Source: Euglena gracilis (Eukaryota > Euglenida > Euglenophyceae > Euglenales). From it: a stretch of 64,000 bases of DNA. Numbering within the stretch: position 1 is the first letter of the stretch; each line of letters starts with the position of its first letter. Location of the stretch: positions 61,349,564-61,413,563 of the forward strand of contig CP154955.1 in NCBI GenBank assembly GCA_039621445.1. The letters run 5' to 3'. The notes below the pieces were generated by a model that was given only the letters and a program-made list of their open reading frames with translations, did not search any database and was not told the origin of the DNA. This document shows positions 22,705 to 32,911 of the stretch, piece by piece. Made by a program: the position numbers and the translations under genes.

Positions 22705-22906
22705 AACCCCCCCCCCCAACAGAAGCACAGGTGCGCTTATGGCGGACCGCCGCCTCCGGCGGCGGGATGTGCGCTTCTATTTGGACCCTACCTGTGCAAT
22801 TTTTGTTGATTTCTTTTAGAGATCTCATCAAAATGGGGGGTGCATTTGTAGCGGACTGCCGCCTTCGGCGGCGGGGGGGGGTGCGCTTTTATTTGGACCC
22901 CTCTTT
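22705..22906 (+). mobile_element. 'GAAGCAC-TTCG hairpin' module copy 1
   Basis: A C-run followed by AACAGAAGCACAGGTGCGC, GGACCGCCGCCTCCGGCGGCGG, TGCGCTTCTATTTGGACCC and TTTTAGAGATCTCATCAAAA. A second GGACTGCCGCCTTCGGCGG hairpin is present. It aligns with 33547-33745 and, inverted, with 50195-50362. Confidence 0.65.
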
Positions 22907-22909
22907 TGG

Positions 22910-23640
22910 CATGTGTTTGAAGTTCATTAATTCCCGATGCATCACCTTGTATGCGCTGCGGGGGGGGGGCAGACGCAACATCAGCCCTTAAAAAACAGGC
23001 CAGGTGACACACAAAAAAATGCAAATACAGAAGTTTCATGCATTTTTGGGGCTCGTGCGTAACAAAGAAATTCACAGAAAGTTCAACCTAATTTTTTGCT
23101 CTATGGTTGAGTTCAAAAACATGTAATTTGTTTGAACAAGAATCAAGAATGACAAAAAGCAAGAAAAAAGGTTTGGTCATAGGGGAATCTGGACAGAAAT
23201 GCAAAAAAAAACTGAATTGAAGTTGAATTTCATTGCCCAGCAGAAACAAAAGGCGAATGATAACAGAAAAACCCTTGTATAACAGAAGGAAACTTTCCCA
23301 AAAAATGATCGTCCCTCCAACTTAAAAAGCATCCAGCTGCATCAGGCCAGAATCTGGGATCTATAATCTCTGTCCTTCTTTTGCAACATGATCCAAATCC
23401 CTTGGAAAACTTAATTGTTAAAATATTTTAGCACAAAAGACAGGTTTTCCATGCAATAAGTCTTCAAAAACGATTTATTTCTCCTGTGTGTATTATTCAT
23501 TTCCAGTTTGCCTTCGGATTGAAGAGGGAGTGAAATGTGTTCCCTCCAGTGCACCGCATTGTTTTCTCTTGATACTGAGAATACAATTACACAATCACTC
23601 AAAACTTATTCCCAGGTGAGCTGCTACGATGAACGGAAGA
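22910..23640. other. A/T-rich stretch without C/G runs
   Basis: Unusually free of homopolymer C/G blocks. A possible exon of 72 bases ends at TTCCCAG|GTGAGC near 23614 (reads CTALFSLDTENTITQSLKTY), but with no support beyond the splice-like sites. Confidence 0.35.
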
Positions 23641-24185
23641 TGCTTCAGGGCAAACCGATTCCGTTCCCGGTATCAGACCCGTTGGAGCACCTCTTGGGGG
23701 GGGTTGGAAAGGCTGATGAGGGTGGTCGGACCCCCCTCCCCCCACCAAGAGGGGGGTGGGGGTCGACCCCCCCCATGCCATGGGGGTCGACCCCCCCCCC
23801 ATGCCGTGGGGTTTTGGGGATTCCCGTCCATAAGTGGGTCCCTCTGAGTCCCTGGCGGCCCCGAGGGGTGGGTTGGTGGGTACGGATCCCCCCGGGTCCC
23901 AGAACGAACCTCTGCCCTTGCCTGCTTGAGGCTTGAGGCTTCTGCCCCTGCCTCAGGCAAGCACCCATGAAATGACTGGGCATGCCCAGTCACGTGCACC
24001 GTCACACCCAGCCACGCGCAGTCACGCCCAGCCGCACGTGACTGGGCGTGACTGGGCGTGACTGGGCCTGGGACTCCGGATGGCCACAGGTGCTTGCCCA
24101 GGGGTGGCCGCTGGCCCCTGCCCCGCCGTCCCCGTGCCCCCGCCCTCCCCCCCCCCCCGCTGCCCACCGCGGCGCTGCAGCCCCT

Positions 24186-24244
24186 CCAGTGATGCCGGCC
24201 AATTCTGGACCCGAGGGCACGGTTGGCTGGAGGCGCTGGTCGGC
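24186..24244 (+). CDS. Weak candidate exon, possible rhodanese-like fragment
   Basis: After GGCGCTGCAG the frame reads PSSDAGQFWTRGHGWLEAL. The words DAGQF and RGH resemble the DxR..EF..GH start of rhodanese-like domains, and such a segment would belong just upstream of the methyltransferase exon at 31391. The resemblance is short and the splice phase does not match directly, so this is a suggestion only. Confidence 0.18.
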
Positions 24245-24534
24245 GCCCCCCCCCCCTAACCATGCGTCCCTCCGCCCCGCCCATGCCAGCCTCTCTGTCC
24301 TGTGCAGGCGTTCTTTTTTCTTTTTGAGCTCGGAAGCCCCCCCCCCCCCGGGTTGGGTGGTGTGGGGGTCCGGGACCGGATCTGGGGGGGGGGGGCAGGC
24401 TGGAGGCATGGGATGGATTTCGGCACGAACTGCTGGGAAAATTCTCGGAAATGCCCCCAAATGGTCCGACGGGCATTGTTTTTGAAGGTTTAAAGGTATT
24501 TTAAGGCTTTAAGGCACTATTTTCCAGGGCGGTC

Positions 24535-24700
24535 CGGACATGTTGGTATGGATCGAAACTCAAATAGTTGCAAGTTTATTTGGGTGGAGACACAATGTTC
24601 CAGCAAACCCAGAAATCATTGTTTCCTGGGAGCTGGCCTTTTTCTGCCGAGATTTTGCGATATCATTTTCATTTTTGTTCGGTCGGAAAAAACTCCGCAG
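24535..24700 (+). repeat. SINE-like repeat, copy 10 (diverged)
   Basis: GGATCGAAACTCAAATAGTTGC, TTTGGGTGGAGACACAATG, TTCCAGCAAACCCAGAAATC and TTTTTCTGCCGAGATT keep the family order. Confidence 0.5.
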
Positions 24701-24911
24701 GAATTAAAACTTTGAGGCTGTTAAGGTATTTTGAGGCGTTTTGGCCCAAAATTTTAAAGTGCATTTTAAGGGAGTTTGAGCGGGGGGGGGGAGGAAATTG
24801 CACATCAGGGGATCGAAAATTGCAGTGCGAAAAATTGCACAAAATTGCACAAAATTGCACATATTTGGAGATTAAATTGGATCCCTTGTAACGAGCATGC
24901 ACACATGCAAC

Positions 24912-25323
24912 TACCCCCCCCCCTATGTCCAACAACCCCCCTATGTCCAATGACCCCCCCCCCCGGTCAGAGGACACCTTTTCGGAGGTTTGACCAATTT
25001 TTGGTCCCAGCGTGAAGCGCCGGGACGAAAAATTTTGCCCAAAAATTGGCCAAAAATTCGTCCAAAATGCCATTTTTGACACTTTTTGGACAAAAATTTG
25101 TCAAAATTGCCCAAAATTTACGGCGCGTAGTGCCGGAAGGGAAAAATTGGGCATTTTTGGGTGGGTAGGGACCCGGGTACCCACCAACTTCCTTTTGACT
25201 CTATGTCCAACGACCACCCCCACGGTCAGAGGACACCTTTTTGGTCACTACCCTATGTCCAACGACCCCCCCCCCCCGGTCAGAGGACAGAGGTTGCCGG
25301 TCATTGGACATAGGGGGGGGGGT
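24912..25323. mobile_element. C/G-capped element, 'CTATGTCCAACGACC' family, copy 1
   Basis: The left end is TA, then a C-run and CTATGTCCAA; the right end is TTGGACATAG, a G-run and TA. So there is an inverted terminal pair flanked by TA. GGTCAGAGGACACC follows the left end and recurs near the right end. The interior carries the micro-hairpin CAGCGTGAAGCGCCGGG and TTTTGGCCAAAAATT-type A/T blocks. Non-autonomous; copy 2 is at 28757. Confidence 0.72.
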
Positions 25324-25359
25324 ACTTGGAGAATCATCTTGTTCCTTTGTCAAGAACAT

Positions 25360-25671
25360 CCAGAAATGACAGCGCGGCACAGCAAAACAGGTGAAGCCTG
25401 TTGGACAGCAGTCCGCCACGGTCAGACAAAGCGGCCTTCAATGTCACCGTTGAATAGCGTGGATGCCAGCGACCTTGCACCACGAAAAGGAAAATCACTT
25501 ATTGCACTGTTTTCCAAAAAAATGAAATTTCCTTTTTTTGTTGGAAATGACTTTTTCCCAACACATTCATCAGAGAATCATCTTCCATCATCATGGTTGC
25601 AATGGGGCGGAAATGCTCGACAAATAGTTCACTCCCTGCCGGTGCAATACCTTTTCGGCACAGGGTGAGAA
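25360..25671 (+). pseudogene. Protein-like open frame, unidentified
   Basis: An open frame of about 100 codons reads MTARHSKTGEACWTAVRHGQ and later KGKSLIALFSKKMKFPFFVG, ending at TGA. Codons are not GC3-biased, and the mixed composition differs from the host-like exons. It lies just right of the element at 24912-25323 in an area of mobile DNA, so a decayed transposon gene is a reasonable guess. No domain recognised. Confidence 0.25.
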
Positions 25672-26145
25672 AGTATCAAAGACACCTGGGCAGGGGACTC
25701 AAGATAGGGTTTGCACACTGAGTAAACCAACAATAAACAGCCTTTGAACGGAAATTTTCACTACGCACATCCGTTTCCCAGCAAAAAAAGGTAAGTTCTC
25801 AATTGCATCAAAACTGACATTTTCCAAAACAAAATATCCTGGGCCACGTGCAATTAATTGCACAAAATTGCAAAAAAAATTTGCACACTTCAGGAAAATC
25901 GAAAATTGCACAAAATTGCAAAAATTGCACGGTGCAATTTTCTCCCCCCAGGTTTAAGGTCCCCGCCCCCCCCTGTGTAGGGTCCTACGCCAGACTGGTG
26001 GGTGGGATCCCCCGGGGGAATCAAACAGAAGCCTGGTCCTGTCCCCCCCCCCAGCCTCTCCCTGCCCCCTCTCCTCCCTGTGCCCCGTTGCCTGTTGATA
26101 TGAATCGTTCTGAACAGCCGCTCTCGCGTCGTCCGCACCCTCCAG

Positions 26146-26304
26146 GTCCCCGATACCGCGCGCCTGTGCTCTGCGTGCGACCGATGCCTGGCGGTTGTGA
26201 ATCATGAATTCGGACCTCCCGAAGAAGTGAAAAGGGGGCACATTTCCGGGTTGCAACTCCCTTCAACGTATTTTTTAGACAGCAGATTGTGTGATTTGCC
26301 GAAG
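26146..26304 (+). CDS. Candidate exon with CxxCxxC and GHISG motifs
   Basis: Exactly 53 codons lie between a CCTCCAG acceptor and an AAG|GTATGG donor, both on codon boundaries. It begins VPDTARLCSACDRCLAVVNH and continues PPEEVKRGHISGLQLP. The three cysteines (CSACDRC) could bind metal. PEEVKRGHISG resembles the loop before the active site of rhodanese-like domains (PEE..-GHI-GA), but there is no preceding LDVR. Codon use is not GC3-rich. It may be a separate gene or a transposon remnant. Confidence 0.3.
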
Positions 26305-26349
26305 GTATGGAAGCCTGTTTGCTGATTGGGACGTCACACCGGACCAGAG

Positions 26350-27295
26350 CGAGAAAAACCCTCAATTTCTGGCCGAAGAACCCCCAAAAAACTGCTCAGA
26401 TGTGATTACCACATGTCTACAAACCCTTTTGGACACTTTTTTGGCACTTTTTATTTTGGGTCCCCAGACGCCGGGTTCATGCCCGTACCGGCGTCTTGGA
26501 CGCCGGTTCAACGCAGAAATTTCCCGCCTGAACCGGCGTCTTGGACACCGGTTCAGGTGCGAACCCGGAGCCCCCAGACACGGTTTCAAGGTTGGCAGAG
26601 TGTTTGTGGAAGGCTGCATACACTCCAGGCATCTTTGTCCCAGAAGGATCAATGTGGTCGGGAGGGGACACCCCCCTGGGCCCCCCAGGGGGGGGGTGTC
26701 CCCTGGCCCAAAAATAAACACCGTCTTTGACCGCCTGGCCAAAAAATTGACACTGTTTTGGCCCCCGGCCCCCCAAAAACCCAGCCGGCGGCGTGCAACT
26801 GGCGCGGCAAGTTTTGCGCGATCATTTTCTTCGACCACGCTCCACGAGATCAACCAACAGCAGGTATCGATGACGACAGTTGGGATCCATGGTCAGCCTG
26901 ACCAATGGTCGTCCCGACCTCCAGAACCAGCAGGGCCAATCACCTACAACCTATCAACAGAAAAAAAAGCCTCACAGCGCTCAATGAGAATCATGTCAGT
27001 CTAATCTCCAGCCTCATCCTAGTCCCCGTAGCCTTTTCCGTCTTTGCTTTTCCGACACTTTCTTGGCTTCTCTTTTCTGACTTTTTCGCTGACCCATTCC
27101 TGGAGATGCGCTTTTCTGACTTTTTCGCTGACCCATTCCTGGAGATGCGCTGAAATAAAATTGACACGAGGGAGCACCTGCACACCTGACTGGAGTTGAT
27201 GATGCAATATACATGTGCATACATATGTATACATATACATATTAATATTATCAGCGTTGCCATATATTATGTTATTATATTATATGTATTTATAT
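26350..27295. other. Non-coding stretch with local duplications
   Basis: 26480-26560 carries three GGCGTCTTGGACGCCGGTTCA words forming inverted pairs. 27075-27150 is an exact tandem duplication of about 39 bp (TTTTCTGACTTTTTCGCTGA and following). No supported exon, though a short stretch before CAG|GTATCG at 26864 is open. Confidence 0.4.
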
Positions 27296-27297
27296 TG

Positions 27298-27368
<71 letters not shown>

Positions 27369-27434
27369 TGAAAATAATATAATAATGATAATGATGATGA
27401 TGATGATGATTACAACTAAAACAAAAACAAAAAT

Positions 27435-27498
<64 letters not shown>

Positions 27499-27617
27499 AT
27501 AATCATAATCACAATCATGATGGTGATCATGATCATAATCATAGTCATAATCATAATCATAATCATAATCATAATCATAATCATAATCATGATCATAATC
27601 ACAATCATGATCATAAT
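27296..27617 (+). repeat. Compound microsatellite (AAT, AAC, ATAATC)
   Basis: (AAT)n to about 27370, (AAC)n at 27425-27495, then a CATAAT/ATAATC tract. The same ATAATC-type words resume at 31128 right of the 3.5-kb element, so the element split this tract. Confidence 0.9.
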
Positions 27618-28226
27618 CTTAGGCGGCCGTATTTGCACTTAAGCTTTTTTATGTTGATTTGCGCATATGCGCAAATTTCCGAAAATTTTGATTTCGGCTG
27701 TGTGTCTCTGGGGGGTTTGAAAACACGGTGACAAGAGAGTGCAAAAAATGAGCAGAATTCTGTTTTGGCAGTGTGACCCCTGGGATTTTGGCCAAAATGG
27801 TGTTTTTGGGAGGTGCGGAAATGGACTTTGCACGTCGAAACCCCTGGGACCTTCCCCCCAGAAGCGAAAAAAAACGCAAAAAAGCGGCACAGGAACGGGA
27901 CCTTTATTGCCCTTGTTGCTCTTCTCGGCTGTTCCTCCGGGTGTCCCCAAGCTGCCGGCGGTGTGCGCCTTGGGAGTTTGCCGGACTGCTTTGCTTGCGG
28001 CGCCTTGGTGTGGTGTTCTTGGGTTGTTTGTTAAAGCGCGGGGAGGAAGTGCCGGGGTGTGTGGGTGTGGTGTGACCAAACCGGCGAGAAGGACGCAGGT
28101 GAAGGAAGGTGAGTGCGGGGTGTTGGGCAAGGGAAGCACAGAGGGGAAGAAATAGGGTCCGCGAATCACCCAATTTACACCCGGTATCCACACAACCAGT
28201 TTTGTTGCAAAGAACCCAGTGGACGA

Positions 28227-28344
28227 AGCCCAACCCTTGAAGGACAAAATTGTGTTTATTTGCGCAAATGCGCGCACAAACATAATTGTCTTGCTGCGCG
28301 CATTTGCGCAAATAGAAACAATTTTGTCCTTCAAGGGTTGGGCT
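28227..28344. repeat. Long perfect hairpin, 49-bp arms
   Basis: Arms 28227-28275 and 28296-28344 are inverted copies with two mismatches, separated by 20 bp. Each arm begins AGCCCAACCCTTGAAGG and ends in TTTGCGCAAATGCGCGC. It lies inside the 3.5-kb element. Confidence 0.85.
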
Positions 28345-28439
28345 TTAGCGTCCATGGACTGACGCCGTCAATAAACGGCGTAACAAAGAGGCCGTGACGG
28401 TGAGGACCAGTGGGCCTTCGAGAAACATGTCGAAAAATA

Positions 28440-28715
28440 TGTTTATGCGTGCATGTGCCCATAAACACAGTTTTTGTTGGTGCGCGCAAATGCGCGCATG
28501 AACACACAGAAGAAGGGTGTGAGAGAAACACAACTGTCAAACACCAGCAGCAGACGTGGTTCATTTGCGCATTTGCGCGCATCACACTGTTTGTGGGCGC
28601 AAATGCACAAATGAACCACATGAAAAAATTTGTGCATTTTACATCTGGTTCATTTTGTTCGCATTGCGTCCACAAACAACGTGATGCGCGCAAATGTGCA
28701 AATGAACCACCAATG
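28440..28715. repeat. GCGCAAATGCGC palindrome cluster, left
   Basis: At least five imperfect inverted repeats built on TTTGTGCGCGCAAATGCGCGC with different flanks (GTTTATG, GAACCA, GCGCATC). A matching cluster lies at 30310-30760. Confidence 0.8.
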
Positions 28716-28756
28716 GAGGAGTAAAAAGCGGCTTCATTTGGCCCTCCAACAGCTAC

Positions 28757-29401
28757 CCTTACCCCCCCCCCCCTATGTCCAACGACCACCCCCCCGGTCA
28801 GAGGACACCTTTTCGGAGGTTTGATGTTTTTTTTGCAGGTGTGTGAAAACCGAAGGTTTTGCCAGCCCCGAAAGGCTTTTCTTCCGCCCTTTTCCTCTAT
28901 CCCGCAGCCCATCGTCCAATAAAAATGTTCCCTCCGGGGAGTTTTGTGCATTACGAGCGCTCCACCGGGGAGATAGTGCCTGCGGTTGTTGAAGGAAGTT
29001 GCGTTATGGTTGCGCGCTGTGATTCCGTTTCGTTTCTGTCACCGGTGTTTTCCGTCACAAAGCCTCTTTACATTGGTCACCAACCTTCATTTGCATTTTC
29101 TTTGCATATTCTCTTGATGTGACCTCCGCAACAAAATCGTCCAAGGATGTCAGTTTTGGGGGCTATTTAAGTAAATATTTGTTGACAGGGCTGGAAATGG
29201 GGGCGTGAAACGCCGGAATGAAAAATTTGACCTATTTGGGGGGGTTTCGGCAAATTTTTTTCCCCGACCCTGTGTCCAACGACCCCCCCCCCCCGTTCAG
29301 AGGACACCTTTTTGGTCACTACCCTATGTCCAACGACCGCCCCCCCCCCCCGGTCAGAGGACAGAGGTTACCGGTCGTTGGACATAGGGGGGGAGGGTAG
29401 T
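28757..29401. mobile_element. C/G-capped element, 'CTATGTCCAACGACC' family, copy 2
   Basis: TA, C-run, CTATGTCCAACGACC at the left; GGTCGTTGGACATAG, G-run, TA at the right. The right 130 bp is nearly identical to the right end of copy 1 at 25196-25323, including GGTCAGAGGACACCTTTTTGG. It is longer than copy 1 because it carries an extra open frame (28859-29122). Confidence 0.72.
28859..29122 (+). CDS. Small open frame in mobile element, possible beta-barrel fragment
   Basis: 87 codons to a TGA. The core reads MFPPGSFVHYERSTGEIVPA followed by VVEGSCVMVARCD. A PG-V-Y...G..VPA-VV pattern recalls SH3/Tudor-like strands found in some mobile-element proteins (family knowledge, weak). It has no downstream catalytic domain. 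Either a decayed element gene or chance. Confidence 0.25.
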   Translation: MPAPKGFSSALFLYPAAHRPIKMFPPGSFVHYERSTGEIVPAVVEGSCVMVARCDSVSFLSPVFSVTKPLYIGHQPSFAFSLHILLM

Positions 29402-29409
29402 GGCTTCTG

Positions 29410-30270
29410 AATGGGTTCAACCCAAATGACCACACCATCTCCTCCGGCACATGGTATTATGGTGTCGTTTCTGGTCCATTGACAGGTCCCACAAAAGATG
29501 GAGACAGAGGATCTCCTGAAGGTGGGTGCGCAGCTACCCGATAACGGCACACGTCCACCGGCACCGATTTTAGGTCCCAAGGGCCCTGCCACTGGCCTGC
29601 GGCCTGGGCTCGGCTGCAGCAGCCACAGCAGCTGCTGATGCTTCAGCACCCACCAGGCTGGCATCGACCTCCCCAGTGCAACAACACCCACCGAAGTGGC
29701 CACGTTATTACCCGCAACCGGGGCGTGAGACTGGGGGGGACGACGTGGTGCCAGTGCATGGCAACCAACAGCCAGAGAGAGAGAGATAGCCCTCAAACAC
29801 CCGTTACTTTGGGTGGAAGTGTTGAACCTTTACCCCTCAATTGGTTGCATGAAAGCTGTGGGACTCACTCCCCACAAATTATGCACAAAAACTGGTGTGT
29901 TTTACGTTTTTCAAGGGAAAAATGGTGGTGAATAACCAGAAAACGGACTCCGGCCCGACACATCCCGGGTATTTCAGGTGCCAAATTTTGACTTCTTGTA
30001 ACGCAGTAAAGTTGCAGAAAAGGTGTCGAACAGTCACTGGTCGTTTGCATGTCATCAATTCGTTACGTTTAATTGCCAAATGAATAGGGCCAAAACAACC
30101 GGCCGTGTGGACCGGGGAACAGCAGTCCAAATGTACACAAGTAAGACAGGCAAATTTTCGCCTGTCAGGTGCTGTGTTCCAGTGAACATTGCACACCACC
30201 TCTCACCACAAATTTCATCACGTAATCGTGGTACAAATCAATGGTTGGCGTGAGGAATTGCGTTCGTCAG
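29410..30270. other. Unique stretch inside the 3.5-kb element
   Basis: Several frames of 60-140 codons are open on both strands. One (KMETEDLLKVGAQLPDNGTR, from about 29498) has reasonable composition, but none has a recognised motif. Confidence 0.3.
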
Positions 30271-30309
30271 CCGTCACGGACGAGGAGATGGTGTCGCACA
30301 ACTGATGTG

Positions 30310-30760
30310 TGTTGGTGCGCGCATTTGCGCACACAAATGATCTTTGTTTGTGTGTGCTAAGGCTCGCTCAAACGCACTATTTGAAGCGATTGATTAAATG
30401 TTTGTGCGCGCATTTGCGCAAATGCGCGCACAAACGTAATTGTGTTTATTTGCACAAATGCGTGCACCAACACGCCCATCACGTTCAAAAAACTCATATA
30501 TCCATGGTAATCATCAGTGTGCTTCAACACAGATATGTTGTTTGTTGCCTCCCATTGCACAAACCATCCACACACTAGTTTCCCCAAGATGTTGGTGCGC
30601 GCATTTGCGCCCACAAAAAATTTGTTTATGGGCGCAATTGCGCCCACAAACATGTATTTTTATTTTCAATGTTTTGTGTTTTGTTTATGCAAACGCGCCC
30701 ATAAACAAAATTGTTTTTATTGGCGCAAATGCGCCCATGAACACACATCAGTTGCGTGAC
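30310..30760. repeat. GCGCAAATGCGC palindrome cluster, right
   Basis: Repeated GTGTGCGCGCATTTGCGC, TTTGCGCAAATGCGCGCACAAA and GGGCGCAATTGCGCCC words. The same palindrome class as the left cluster, giving the element a near-symmetric layout. Confidence 0.8.
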
Positions 30761-31390
30761 GGCTGGCTGACGTAATCTGCGGTGTGTGATGTGATAAGCC
30801 TCCGTGTGTTCTTATGGGCGGCTGCCGTATGCAAGTTATTTCAGTCTGCACGTCAACAACAGTGCCAATAGTCGGAACAGCGGGTGTGTGTTTCCCACCT
30901 GTTTGACACACGAGAGCACCAATCTCACCCTTGGCCCTATTCACGTCGCTCAGTAAGCAGCATTTGCACCAAACCACCTGGGGTTACAACCCTTAAATAG
31001 GGGGTGTAACGGTTCATAAACTGCTTTCCATGTGTACAGGGTCCCAGAAATTTCGCAAAAAAAGTAAATTTGTGCAATTGCACAAATTCTAAAGAAAAAC
31101 CCTGAAATGCGAATTCGGCCGCCTAAGCAATCATACTCATAATCATAAAATCATCATCACGAAACAGAAAGTGTGCAAAAGCCTGGGTTTGGAGCTTTTT
31201 TTTCAAGTCCCCCCAAAATTCCCAGCGCTTCGCGCTGGAAAATCCATTATGCAGCGGAGGGGGGGGGTCCTGCCCCCCCGCCCACTCACTCAATACCCTG
31301 CCAGCACGGGTGCCCTGGCACAACGTCCATCCTCCGGCACATCCACCCCGTGTGCCCCGCGGTGCAGCCTCCTCCGTCTCCTCCCCGCAG

Positions 31391-31438
31391 GGCCGGCCTG
31401 CGTTTGGACCGGCTGGCGCTGTGGTGGCCGCGGCGGAG
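31391..31438 (+). CDS. Methyltransferase gene, exon 1 of those recognised (rhodanese-like end)
   Basis: The exon lies between CTCCCCGCAG and GCGGAG|GTGGGC. In the frame demanded by the next exon it reads AGLRLDRLALWWPRR. In rhodanese-methyltransferase fusions the rhodanese-like part ends with a LPLDRLA..W..LP segment just before a LALVG strand; this exon plus the next reproduces that (family knowledge). It ends two bases into a codon and the next exon supplies one. The same frame is open upstream (31310-31390), so the exon might extend left. The true gene start is not located. Confidence 0.5.
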
Positions 31439-31439
31439 G

Positions 31440-32584
31440 TGGGCGGCCGGCCCTGCCCGGCGGGCGTTCCACGGCGAGGCCGCCGACCCGTCCGTCGGTG
31501 TGCAGCCCCCAGGTGCTTCCGGGGGGGTTTGTTATGGGGGATGGGGGGTGGGGGGAAATGTTTCGACCTTCCCTTGTCCAAGACACACCTGTGCCAACAG
31601 CACGTTTTCAAAACAGAAACTTTGAAATTGCATTGTGCATCGGGGCAGCAATTTTTGTTTATTATTTTTGTTTTTAATTGCTTTTTTATTATAATTATTT
31701 TTGTCCTGTGCGCCGGGTGGAATGCTTTTTGTATCAAATTTGATGCTAACACCTCCAAATAACTTTGCACTGCCTTGAAGATTTGCGTGCCTTTGGCTGG
31801 AAAAGATCCGTCCAAATGATTTTGCCACCCACAAGGAACAACGTGAAGAATGATGCAGATTCTGGGAAATCAGGAGACGGTGAGCGCTAATAAAGATCAT
31901 CCGCACTAGCACAATATTTTGTTGTCCGATGAATAGAAGGATTATATCATGTTAAAACTATTAGTAACAAGAGCATTTGTCTCCAAGTTGCTTGAAGGAA
32001 AAGTGGTGAATCAATCCATCAATGGTTTTAGGTGCTGCCCAGATAACTTTGCAGAGGGCTGGGGCTAAAAAGATCGGTCCACTAACCGATTGTTGAATGT
32101 GCTGGGACGGGATTTCCTTTTGCTTAAGGACCGCCCAGGAGGAGCCCTTTTGTATCAATATCCCCCTCGGTTCCACCAAAAATGTGCATCCTGCAGATTT
32201 TTTCAGTGTTTTTCTTCTCTTTGCTGAAATATATTGCTTTTTTTGCTTTATGTTTTCTTTTGTAGCAAATAATGCAAATTTGCAAGAACAGCACAAAAAG
32301 CAACAAAGGGGACGTCGCTGAATGAGCCCCCCCCCCCCCAGGGGGTCCAGCTCAGAAGCTGGAAAATTTGGGCTGGCTGGAAAAAGGCTACTGACTGACC
32401 CCCCCTCCCCTAGGGGTCCCGGCTGGAACTGGCCCGTCCAGTGAGATTTTTTGGGGGGGGAAGTAACTTTGGATTTTTGGATTTTTTTTTGCACCGGTGT
32501 AATTTTGTATCTCCAGAAGGGTTTTGAAGGATTTTGGATATTATATGTGTAGAGAAACCTATAAAATTCATTTTTCGGACGTTT
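31440..32584. other. Intron of the methyltransferase gene, left part
   Basis: No exon seen. 31440-31505 remains GC-rich and open. 32085-32140 is a SINE-like fragment. 32330-32460 carries C-runs flanking CAGCTCAGAAGCTGG words. Confidence 0.4.
32085..32140 (+). repeat. SINE-like repeat, 3' fragment
   Basis: TTGAATGTGCTGGGACGGGA, then TTTTGCTTAAGGACCGCCC. Only the right end is present. Confidence 0.65.
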
Positions 32585-32911
32585 GTTTTTTTACTTGACT
32601 TCTGGGACTTGCGAAAGAAAGCCAACGGAATTGTCTGAATGCACCTTCTACCACCTCGAGCGGGAGGAACTGGGGAAATGCACAGACAACGGCAAACGAC
32701 TGAAAGCTGTCCTTTTTTTTGGGTGTGCAGTGTGCACACAAACATGGAACAGAGCCGCGGAACGCAGCAGCTCTCGGTCCTCGGTGTTGCTCCGTGTCCC
32801 ACCACAGGCGTTGGAAACACCTTCTCTTCTACGCAGCAGTCGCTAGTGACACGTATGGCGCTGTTTCGGAATTAGGAAGTTTCGCGGCAGCAACAGCGGT
32901 CGGAGGCTGAA

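Larger units (their letters stand above)
27618..31127. mobile_element. 3.5-kb DNA-transposon-like element with 12-bp-plus TIRs
   Basis: The left end CTTAGGCGGCCGTATTTGCA and the inverse of the right end (CTTAGGCGGCCGAATTCGCA) match at 18 of 20 positions. Both flanks are ATAATC/ATCATA simple repeat, indicating insertion into a microsatellite. Subterminal palindromes lie close to both ends (TTTGCGCATATGCGCAAA left, AATTTGTGCAATTGCACAAATT-type right). The interior carries dozens of GCGCAAATGCGC palindromes, a nested C/G-capped element (28757-29401) and short open frames without recognisable transposase motifs. Most likely a non-autonomous or decayed class II element; the superfamily is not assignable from the TIR alone. 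Confidence 0.65.

Noticed and set aside
23620-23670. Resemblance of MNGRCFRANRFRSRYQTRW to the EWKT-FR-RY block of Ty3/gypsy reverse transcriptase
   Set aside because: Too short, lacks the key E and W, and has no flanking reverse transcriptase blocks.
27639-28355. 238-codon minus-strand frame
   Set aside because: Spans palindrome clusters and TIR-element sequence, composition changes along its length, and there are no motifs; likely chance in a stop-poor region.
28331-28951. 206-codon minus-strand frame
   Set aside because: Built from the GCGCAAATGCGC palindromes (repeated CAFA/ANAQ words); not a gene.
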